Part shown: piece after piece, positions 32,618-39,052 of the stretch
Layout of the letters: the number at the start of each line of letters is the position of its first letter
How positions within the stretch are numbered: position 1 is the stretch's first letter
Made by a program: the position numbers and the translations under genes
The notes under the pieces: model-generated
What the model was told of the DNA's origin: nothing
What the model saw: only the letters and a program-made list of their open reading frames with translations
Databases searched by the model: none
DNA from: an uncultured Gammaproteobacteria bacterium
Lineage (GTDB): Bacteria; Pseudomonadota; Gammaproteobacteria; Magnimaribacterales; D2472
Length of the DNA: 39,052 nucleotides
Assembly: GCA_913050015.1 (NCBI GenBank)
Contig: CAJXAZ010000004.1
Span: 1-39,052, forward strand
Direction of reading: 5' to 3'

Positions 32618-34542
32618 AGGCTTTGTTTATTTTCTATCAAGGAGTCAACAACCGAAGGATCTGCAAGGGTGGTGGTGTCTCCAAGATTAGTTAAGTCACC
32701 TTCAGCAATTTTTCTTAAAATTCTTCTCATTATTTTTCCAGATCTAGTTTTTGGAAGACCGGGTGCATTTTGAATTAGTTCAGGTCTAGCTATAGATCCT
32801 ATTTCTTTTGAAACAAATTGCTTGAGCTCATTATTAAGTTCGTCATTAAATTCTTCACCAACCATGAGAGTTACAAATGCATAAATAGCCTGGCCTTTTA
32901 TAGGATGATCAAAACCAACGACAGCAGCTTCAGCTACTTTAGTATGCAGAACAAGCGCGCTTTCAATTTCGGCAGTTCCCAGTCTGTGACCCGAGACGTT
33001 TAGGACATCATCAACCCTTCCTGTTATCCAGTAATAGCCATCCTCATCTCTTCGCGCACCATCTCCTGTAAAGTAGATATCTGGATACATCGAAAAATAT
33101 GTATCGATCATTCTTTCGTGATCACCATAGATACTTCTGATCTGACTAGGCCAAGATTTCTCAATAACTAAATTACCAGAGTTTGCTCCATCAAGTGTTT
33201 TACCTGTCTCATCATACAGTGCCGGCTTAACTCCAAAGAATGGAAGGGTAGCTGACCCAGGTTTTGTAGGCGTAATACCAGCTATTGGTGATATTAATAC
33301 CGAGCCTGTTTCCGTCTGCCACCAAGTATCAATAACATCACACTTAGATTGACCTATTATTCTGTAATACCAGTCCCAAGCTTCTGGGTTTATTGGCTCT
33401 CCAACCGTTCCTAGTATGCGGAGAGAGTTTCTTTTGGTTTTCAGCACAGGTTCATCGCCTTGTGCCATAAGTGCTCTTATAGCAGTCGGTGCTGTATAAA
33501 ATATACTAATGTCATATTTATCGCATATTTCCCAACATCTAGAGGCTGTTGGGTAGGTTGGGACACCTTCAAACATAAGCGTTGTAGCTCCATTTGATAG
33601 GGGACCGTAAAGAATATATGTATGCCCAGTTATCCAACCAACATCAGCAGTACACCAGTATTTATCTTCGGGCTTGATTCCGAATAGATACTTGAAGCTC
33701 ATATGTGCTCCTAGCAAATACCCAGCAGTTGAGTGTAAGACTCCTTTTGGTTTTCCGGTTGAACCAGACGTGTAAAGAATAAATAAAGGATCCTCGGCAT
33801 CCATAGGCTCAACTTCGCAGGTAGTAGCGACCTCTTTAGATACATCTTCGTACCAAACATCTCTAGAAGGATCCCATGAGATATCACCACCGGTTCTTTT
33901 TATAACTAAAGTATTTTTAACATCAGGGCAGCCTTCTAAGGCCTTGTCGACATTCGCCTTTAAAGGAACTTTCTTCCCGCCTCGTAAACCCTCATCGGCA
34001 GTAATAACAATCCTACAATCAGCATCAAGAATTCTATCTTTTAAAGATTCTGGAGAGAAGCCACCAAAAACTACAGAGTGAACAGCTCCAATTCTTGTAC
34101 AAGCAAGCATTGCAAATGCTGCCTCAACAATCATAGGCATATAAATACAAACCCTTGCCCCCTTTACAACACCAAGATTTTTAAGGGTATTTGAAAATTT
34201 ACAAACTTCGTCATGAAGTTCTTGGTATGTTAATTCTCTTGAGTCGCTTGGGTCATCTCCCTCCCAAATCAAAGCAGTCTTATCTGCGTGCTTATCAAGA
34301 TGTCTATCTATACAATTTAAACTTACATTAGTTTTTCCACCTTCAAACCATTTAGCATTGGAGAATTCGTCATTATGAACTCGATCAAAGTCTTCAATCC
34401 ATTCCAAATCATTTCTTGCAAGATCTCCAAAAAATTTTGAAGGGTTTGTGATTGATTGATTGTATAAATCCTTGTATTCATCCATATCTTTTATATATGG
34501 ATTGCTAGAATTTGATTGAGGGTTATAAATATCTTTAGCCAT
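32614..34542 (-). CDS. acs: Acetyl-coenzyme A synthetase
   Basis: Acs activates acetate to acetyl-CoA through acetyl-AMP. The 642-aa protein has the P-loop [11 protein letters not shown] (about 258-268), the acetate-pocket region with DTWWQTETG, and the hinge [20 protein letters not shown]. The C-terminal [11 protein letters not shown] contains the catalytic lysine controlled by acetylation in other bacteria. The length matches E. coli Acs (652 aa). It allows assimilation of acetate and pairs in metabolism with the beta-oxidation enzyme elsewhere in the window. It follows the deoxynucleoside kinase by 12 nt. Confidence 0.97.
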   Translation of the reverse strand: MAKDIYNPQSNSSNPYIKDMDEYKDLYNQSITNPSKFFGDLARNDLEWIEDFDRVHNDEFSNAKWFEGGKTNVSLNCIDRHLDKHADKTALIWEGDDPSDSRELTYQELHDEVCKFSNTLKNLGVVKGARVCIYMPMIVEAAFAMLACTRIGAVHSVVFGGFSPESLKDRILDADCRIVITADEGLRGGKKVPLKANVDKALEGCPDVKNTLVIKRTGGDISWDPSRDVWYEDVSKEVATTCEVEPMDAEDPLFILYTSGSTGKPKGVLHSTAGYLLGAHMSFKYLFGIKPEDKYWCTADVGWITGHTYILYGPLSNGATTLMFEGVPTYPTASRCWEICDKYDISIFYTAPTAIRALMAQGDEPVLKTKRNSLRILGTVGEPINPEAWDWYYRIIGQSKCDVIDTWWQTETGSVLISPIAGITPTKPGSATLPFFGVKPALYDETGKTLDGANSGNLVIEKSWPSQIRSIYGDHERMIDTYFSMYPDIYFTGDGARRDEDGYYWITGRVDDVLNVSGHRLGTAEIESALVLHTKVAEAAVVGFDHPIKGQAIYAFVTLMVGEEFNDELNNELKQFVSKEIGSIARPELIQNAPGLPKTRSGKIMRRILRKIAEGDLTNLGDTTTLADPSVVDSLIENKQSL

Positions 34543-34554
34543 TCTTATTAGTTT

Positions 34555-35220
34555 CTAAATAATAGATGGTTGTGGATTGATAAAATTCTTACCCTTGGGG
34601 TTAGACATTATTGAAGTTACTAAAGATTCATAATCATTTTCGTTAAATTCTAAATCAATATCTGCAGCATTTATTATCAACAAAGGCGCAGCATTGTAGT
34701 CTAGAAAAAATCTAGAATAAGCATCGTTCAGTTTCTCAAGGTAATCCAAGGTTAGATATTGCTCATTAATATTTCCTCTTTTAGTTATCCTATCCTTAAG
34801 CACATCAATAGGGGCCTGAAGGTAGATGACTAGATCCGGAGTAGGGGCATCTAACGTTAAATGATCATATACCTTGTCATACAGATCCATCTCTTCATTT
34901 GAAAGGGTAACTTCGGCAAACAATCTATCTTTTTCTATTAAAAAATCGGCAACTCTAACTGTCTCAAAAAGGCTTCTTTGTTTTAAATCTTGAATTTGCT
35001 GCATCCTTTGGAAAAGGAAAAAAAGCTGTGTTGCTAAAGCAGACTGACTGGGGTTCCTATAAAAATTTTTGAGAAAAGGGTTTTCTGATGGTTGTTCCAG
35101 AAATGCATCATAGTTAAATGTTTCAGCAATTTTATTTGCAAGCGTAGTTTTGCCAACGCCAATTGGCCCTTCGATTGCAATGTATTTTGGAAGTGCTTCT
35201 TCGTTAATAGCTGGCTTCAT
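34555..35220 (-). CDS. Deoxynucleoside kinase (dNK/dGK family)
   Basis: This 221-aa P-loop kinase phosphorylates deoxynucleosides for nucleotide salvage. It has EGPIGVGKTTLANKI (P-loop about 18-25), the acceptor-site EQPSENPFL, and the LIEKDRLFAEV motif equivalent to the DRS/ERS of dNK enzymes. LID-like arginines are in KDRITKRGNINEQYL. Base specificity cannot be read. Such a gene next to pcnB (usually with folK/panB) is common in gammaproteobacteria; folK is absent here. The spacer to pcnB is 28 nt. Confidence 0.92.
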   Translation of the reverse strand: MKPAINEEALPKYIAIEGPIGVGKTTLANKIAETFNYDAFLEQPSENPFLKNFYRNPSQSALATQLFFLFQRMQQIQDLKQRSLFETVRVADFLIEKDRLFAEVTLSNEEMDLYDKVYDHLTLDAPTPDLVIYLQAPIDVLKDRITKRGNINEQYLTLDYLEKLNDAYSRFFLDYNAAPLLIINAADIDLEFNENDYESLVTSIMSNPKGKNFINPQPSII

Positions 35221-35248
35221 TTTTAATGATAAAAGTTTTTCTAATAGA

Positions 35249-36484
35249 TTATCTTAACTCGTTATAGAAGCCAAATATTTTTGCTGATTCAGCATCATCT
35301 TTTTCATTCATATTTGAAATAATTGATCCTCTAAGAGAGTCGTCATCTTTTTGAAAGTCCGTCCACCATTTTCCTAATCCACCTTTATCTGCTGCAGCTC
35401 TTTCTCGAACAAGAAGAAAATCATAAGCTGCTCTAAATCTAGGATGCCTTAAAGTTTTGTATGGCTGACTACCAATTCTGCTATGAAGTTTTAATTGCAA
35501 GACCCATATATCTTTTATGTAGCTATTAAATTTTCTAGGTATGGCTGTTAATCTTTGTTGATCTCTTAAAACATCATCCATTGATCTAAAAAACTTTCTA
35601 ATATTTACTTCTCCATTTCTAGTACATTTACTAAGTAATGTTGGCCATAAAAGTGCTGCCATAAGGAATCCAGGAGTTGTAGATTGCTCATTTTTAATTC
35701 TATCATCAGTATTTCTGAGAGCTTGCACCATGACACTGTTAGCAAAATCACTCTTATTTGGATCTGATAGAAGTAGGTATTTATTTAGATTAAAAGAATT
35801 CAATTTAACAAAATTCTTTTCACCCATTCCGCCAAGATAAATTTTACAGAACTCATCAAAGAGTCTTGCATTTGAAATATCAGATAAAAGATGACCCTTG
35901 TCATAGATGGCTTCTTTAATATCGTTATCTATCTTAAAGTCTAATTTGTTACTGAACCTTACTGCTCTGAGACATCTAACTGGATCTTCTTCAAACCTTC
36001 TTTGAGGATCTCCAATAGAAACAATAATTTTTTTATGGATATGCTTGAGTCCTCCATTGTTGTCTTCAATCTTTTTTGTAATCGGGCAATAGTAGAGTGC
36101 ATTTATTGTGAAATCTCTTCTGTGACAATCTTGCTCAAGAGTGCCCCAAATATTATCTCTAAGAATCTTTCCAGATGCATCAGTAATGAGATTTTCACCA
36201 TCTTCTTTCTTTGTATCGCCAGATCTAAATGTTGCAACTTCTAATAATTCAGATCTATTGAACACATGAACCAACTTAAATCTTTTTCCTATAATTCTAG
36301 AGGCTTTAAAGATTTTTCTAACTTGTTCAGGAGTTGCACTTGTAGCTATATCAAAATCTTTAGGCACTATATTTGTTAAAGCATCTCTGACACAACCGCC
36401 TACAAGATAGGCTTGGAAATTATTTTTTTGAAGATCTTCTACGACAGATATAGCAAACTTGCTTATTTTTTTATTATCTAGCAC
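35249..36484 (-). CDS. pcnB: Poly(A) polymerase I
   Basis: PcnB adds poly(A) tails that target RNA for decay. The 411-aa protein has the nucleotidyltransferase motif GGCVRDAL...KDFDIATSA and the poly(A)-polymerase signature RIIGKRFKLVHV, which separates it from CCA-adding enzymes. RRDFTINALYY and the RNA-binding region EDPVRCLRAVRFSNKL are also visible. The start is GTG (36482-36484): an in-frame stop lies a few codons upstream and no ATG is in frame. It is 28 nt downstream of dksA, a conserved gammaproteobacterial order. Confidence 0.94.
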   Translation of the reverse strand: MLDNKKISKFAISVVEDLQKNNFQAYLVGGCVRDALTNIVPKDFDIATSATPEQVRKIFKASRIIGKRFKLVHVFNRSELLEVATFRSGDTKKEDGENLITDASGKILRDNIWGTLEQDCHRRDFTINALYYCPITKKIEDNNGGLKHIHKKIIVSIGDPQRRFEEDPVRCLRAVRFSNKLDFKIDNDIKEAIYDKGHLLSDISNARLFDEFCKIYLGGMGEKNFVKLNSFNLNKYLLLSDPNKSDFANSVMVQALRNTDDRIKNEQSTTPGFLMAALLWPTLLSKCTRNGEVNIRKFFRSMDDVLRDQQRLTAIPRKFNSYIKDIWVLQLKLHSRIGSQPYKTLRHPRFRAAYDFLLVRERAAADKGGLGKWWTDFQKDDDSLRGSIISNMNEKDDAESAKIFGFYNELR

Positions 36485-36512
36485 ATGGAACCATGATTTT
36501 TATTTACAGACA

Positions 36513-37100
36513 CTATCCATTTAGCTGTTTTTCTTTTATCTCGTCAAGAGTTTTACAATGAATGCAATGAGTAGCAGTAGGTCTAGCCTCTAGCCTCTTA
36601 ACGCCTATCTCATCACCACAAGAATCACACCAACCGTAGTCATCCTGTTTAACTTTCTCTACTGAAATACCAATTTTATTAATGAGCTTTCTTTCTCTAT
36701 CTCTAGTTCTTAGCTCAAACGCAAATTCTTCTTCTTGAGAGGCTCTATCCATAGGATCTGCATAAGTCTCGCCTTTGGTCTTTAGATGATCAAATGTTTT
36801 TTGCATTTCGTCTGTTAAATGCTCTCTCCATAACAAAAGAACAGCTACGAAATGTTTTTTCATAGCAGCACTCATATATTTTTCGCCTTTCTTTGACTTA
36901 TACGCAGCTATTTTTGATTTATTATTAGCAATAGTTGCCTTTTTAATAGGTGCTTTCTTCTTAATTGCTGAAGTTACCACCTTTTTAGTTACTACTTTTT
37001 TAACCGCTACTTTCTTCTCAGTCGCGACAGTTGTCACCTTTTTAGGAGCTACTTTTTTAACCGGTGCTTTTTTTGTAGTTGTTGCTTTTTTCTGTACCAT
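36513..37100 (-). CDS. dksA: RNA polymerase-binding transcription factor DksA with a basic N-terminal tail
   Basis: DksA binds the RNA polymerase secondary channel and works with ppGpp. Residues about 74-195 are a full DksA: coiled coil, tip motif DPMDRAS (D115, D118, A120) and the four-cysteine zinc finger (CDSCG about 158-162, CIHCK about 179-183). Residues 1-72 form an extra Lys/Ala/Val/Thr-rich tail with repeats such as KKAPVKK and KKVVTKK, like histone H1 or AlgP-type tails. E. coli DksA (151 aa) lacks this. The ATG at 37098-37100 is the first Met; an internal Met (about residue 76) would give a short standard-like form. Confidence 0.93.
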   Translation of the reverse strand: MVQKKATTTKKAPVKKVAPKKVTTVATEKKVAVKKVVTKKVVTSAIKKKAPIKKATIANNKSKIAAYKSKKGEKYMSAAMKKHFVAVLLLWREHLTDEMQKTFDHLKTKGETYADPMDRASQEEEFAFELRTRDRERKLINKIGISVEKVKQDDYGWCDSCGDEIGVKRLEARPTATHCIHCKTLDEIKEKQLNG

Positions 37101-37145
37101 TATTTTTTAAATAAAGTAAATTTTAGGGTGGAGAAAATATCAGAT

Positions 37146-37164
37146 ACTAGGCTAATTAGCTAGT
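37146..37164. repeat. Near-perfect inverted repeat at the pfkB-type gene stop
   Basis: ACTAGGCTAATTAGCTAGT is an inverted repeat with a single unpaired G/C and contains the exact palindrome GCTAATTAGC. It overlaps the TAG stop of the sugar-kinase gene. There is no U-tract after it in either direction, so I do not call it an intrinsic terminator. It may be a decay-blocking hairpin or chance. Confidence 0.3.
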
Positions 37165-38161
37165 CTTTTCTTAATTTATTTAACACTTCTGCATAACCAT
37201 CAGCTGATAATCTAGGCCCAAAAGTCTCAACAACTTTGGAAGAAGCATAGTTACCAAATTTTGCACATTCTTCAAAAGAATGACCTTGAAGATGAGCATG
37301 CATAAAAGAACCAGCAAACATATCACCAGCCCCATTGGTATCTATTGGCGTAATTTTCTCAGCAGGACTTCGATACTCTTGACCCTTATCTACAACGACA
37401 CTTCCTTCTGCACCAACTGTAATCGCAGTCATATACGGTTTATTTTTGTAAAGTTCTATAGCGCTATCAAGATCATCTTTGCCTGAAAATGCTATAGCTT
37501 CATCATCGTTACAAAAAATCATATCTATGCCATATGATTCGATTAAATCAAACTTATCTTTAAACCCATGAACTATGCCAGCATCAGATAGAGAAAGAGC
37601 TTTTAGTACATCCTTTCCCTTGAGATGCTCTAGGACAGATATGACAGCATTAAAATTTTCATCACTTGTCACCATATAGCCTTCTATGTAAAAGATTTTA
37701 GAATTTTCTACTACATCGTAATCAATATCTGAAGAGCCCAAATAAGCACTCACACCAAGCATGCTAATCATTGTTCTTTTTGCATCAGGCGTAACTAAAA
37801 TCAGGCATTTACCAGTAGGCATATCTGTATTTTCATTACTCACACCAATATGATCAACACCAGCTGATCTAAGGCTATCTAAATAATTTTCTCCATCTTT
37901 ATCATCAGCTACCCTGCAAACATGATGACATTTGGAGCCATAGTTGGATGCAGCTACCAAGGAGTTTGTTGCAGAACCTCCGCAATCAGAAACTGATTCA
38001 GAGCCCATTTCAATTAATTTTTCTATTATTGGATTTTGCTCCTCGGCAGATGCCAAGGTCATTGAGTCAGGCTCCATTCCTATACTAGATAAAAATTCAT
38101 GGCTAACTTTATATTGAGTATCAACCAATGCATTTCCAAGAGCGCTTATGTCATATTTCAT
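37160..38161 (-). CDS. PfkB-family kinase, probable adenosine kinase
   Basis: This 333-aa ribokinase-fold protein has the N-terminal glycine motif ALGNALVDTQ, the substrate-binding CGGSATNSLVAASNYG (about 60-75) and the C-terminal PfkB signature DTNGAGDMFAGSFMHAHLQG with the catalytic Asp (about residue 281). The combination resembles the bacterial adenosine kinase-like group, so adenosine salvage is the likeliest role; another nucleoside or sugar substrate is possible. It sits 1 nt after hemL and upstream of dksA on the same strand. Confidence 0.88.
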   Translation of the reverse strand: MKYDISALGNALVDTQYKVSHEFLSSIGMEPDSMTLASAEEQNPIIEKLIEMGSESVSDCGGSATNSLVAASNYGSKCHHVCRVADDKDGENYLDSLRSAGVDHIGVSNENTDMPTGKCLILVTPDAKRTMISMLGVSAYLGSSDIDYDVVENSKIFYIEGYMVTSDENFNAVISVLEHLKGKDVLKALSLSDAGIVHGFKDKFDLIESYGIDMIFCNDDEAIAFSGKDDLDSAIELYKNKPYMTAITVGAEGSVVVDKGQEYRSPAEKITPIDTNGAGDMFAGSFMHAHLQGHSFEECAKFGNYASSKVVETFGPRLSADGYAEVLNKLRKD

Positions 38162-38162
38162 A

Positions 38163-39052
38163 TTAAATTCCTTTGTTAATAATAGTTTTAATGATCGTTA
38201 ATGTTTTTTCAATTTCCAAGTCTGTATGCTTTGCAGAAATAAATCCCGCCTCATACTTAGAAGGAGCAAAGTAAATACCATTTCCTATACAGGCATTTAA
38301 AAATTTTATAAAAATATCATCATCTGTTTTTGATACATCATCGATATTTTTTGGGAGAGTCTCAGAGAAAAAGAAACCAAACATCCCTCCAATCTGACTT
38401 GAAGAAAATGGAATACCAGCAGAATCCATAATATTTTGCATTTCAGATAAAAGCGAAGCTGCCTTGGATTCAAGTCCTTTATATGGATTCTCATCAATAA
38501 TTAAATTTAGTAGAGCTGAACCTGCTGCCATTGCTAGAGGATTACCAGACAGAGTGCCAGCTTGATAGACAGGACCAAGAGGTGCAAGTTGATCCATTAT
38601 CTCTTGCTTGCCTCCAAATGCGCCTACAGGAAGCCCTCCTCCTATTACTTTTCCAAGTGCTGTTAGGTCTGGAACAATACCAAATACCTCTTGAGCTCCT
38701 CCAAGCGAAACTCTAAAGCCGCTCATAACCTCATCAAAAATTAGAATAGAACCATTCGCTGTTGTAACCTCTCTTAAAAGTTTAAGAAAATCTATATCTC
38801 CGGGAACAAAGCCCATATTTCCAGCAATAGGTTCAACTATTACAGCTGCAAGATCATCTTTAACGCTCTCAAATACTTTTAAGAACTCTTCTTTGTTATT
38901 AAAAGGACAGCTAAGAGTATGCTTTGCTAGATCTTTGGGAATGCCAGGGGAATCAGGCAGGCCAAAGGTCAAAACACCTGATCCAGCTTTGATTAATAGA
39001 GAGTCAACATGGCCGTGATAGCAACCGTCAAATTTTATGATTTTGTCTCTGT
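38163..39052 (-). CDS. hemL: Glutamate-1-semialdehyde 2,1-aminomutase (5' end cut by window)
   Basis: HemL makes 5-aminolevulinate from glutamate-1-semialdehyde in the C5 haem pathway. The track starts at an internal TTG (38972), but the frame stays open to the window edge and reads RDKIIKFDGCYHGHVDSLL before it, the typical HemL region around residue 140. About 296 residues are visible. The PLP lysine is in TALGKVIGGGLPVGAFGGK, with FDEVMSGFRV upstream. The N-terminal third lies outside the window. It ends 1 nt before the PfkB-type gene. Confidence 0.95.
   Translation of the reverse strand, partial: RDKIIKFDGCYHGHVDSLLIKAGSGVLTFGLPDSPGIPKDLAKHTLSCPFNNKEEFLKVFESVKDDLAAVIVEPIAGNMGFVPGDIDFLKLLREVTTANGSILIFDEVMSGFRVSLGGAQEVFGIVPDLTALGKVIGGGLPVGAFGGKQEIMDQLAPLGPVYQAGTLSGNPLAMAAGSALLNLIIDENPYKGLESKAASLLSEMQNIMDSAGIPFSSSQIGGMFGFFFSETLPKNIDDVSKTDDDIFIKFLNACIGNGIYFAPSKYEAGFISAKHTDLEIEKTLTIIKTIINKGI

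Noticed and set aside
38531-38716. Leu/Gln-rich 61-aa plus-strand ORF opposite hemL
   Set aside because: Low-complexity antisense frame caused by codon bias of hemL.
1-39052. CRISPR arrays, insertion sequences, prophage genes, tRNA or rRNA genes
   Set aside because: I saw no regularly spaced repeats, transposase or phage-type ORFs, and no cloverleaf or rRNA-like stretches; nearly all sequence is accounted for by housekeeping genes.

Overview
The window is a compact, AT-rich (about one third G+C by eye) piece of gammaproteobacterial chromosome. Gene orders are typical of Gammaproteobacteria: ubiE-ubiJ-ubiB-tatA-tatB-tatC, miaB-ybeZ-ybeY-corC-lnt, zapA-6S RNA-ygfA, pepP-ubiH, tsaE-amiC, and dksA-pcnB-deoxynucleoside kinase. 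Very short spacers, shortened proteins, AGA-rich arginine codons and many TTG/GTG starts suggest a streamlined marine lineage of the SAR86 type. That placement is an inference from gene content and composition, not from a marker gene. I see no phage, transposon, CRISPR, tRNA or rRNA.

Layout. (1) 1-4763, minus strand: rsgA, then ubiE-ubiJ-ubiB (ubiquinone) running into tatA-tatB-tatC (Tat export). tatA was missing from the ORF track. (2) 4805-11336: orn, a convergent DUF1820 gene, then a plus-strand operon of miaB, phoH-like ybeZ, ybeY, corC, lnt and an L,D-transpeptidase, covering tRNA/rRNA maturation and envelope assembly. (3) 11359-16613: a fused enoyl-CoA hydratase/3-hydroxyacyl-CoA dehydrogenase (minus), the only gene-poor gap (13513-13852), a secreted glutathione peroxidase, then rpiA and ilvA. 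The gap holds a good sigma70-type promoter, two stable hairpins and a candidate 28-aa peptide gene. (4) 16618-22714: a CBM9/DUF5916 outer-membrane barrel, ygfA, 6S RNA, zapA and a ZapB-like coiled-coil gene (all minus), then pepP-ubiH (plus). (5) 22716-26204: rpmB, sixA-dut, rpmE, priA. (6) 26201-32228: amiC, tsaE, a membrane-anchored paraoxonase-like lactonase and an alpha/beta hydrolase in one minus-strand operon, facing a plus-strand pair of NUDT19-like Nudix hydrolase and LACTB2-like metallo-beta-lactamase-fold hydrolase. (7) 31833-39052, minus strand: hemL (cut by the window edge), a PfkB/adenosine kinase, dksA with a histone-H1-like tail, pcnB, a deoxynucleoside kinase, acs, a small lipoprotein and a two-helix membrane protein.

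Most of the window is housekeeping. The points most worth following are the structured leader and microprotein locus at 13618-13826, the paraoxonase-like enzyme fused to a four-helix membrane module (27919-29289), the basic tail on DksA, and the unexplained lipoprotein/membrane pair translationally coupled to acs. I did not find strong evidence for a wholly new multi-gene system.
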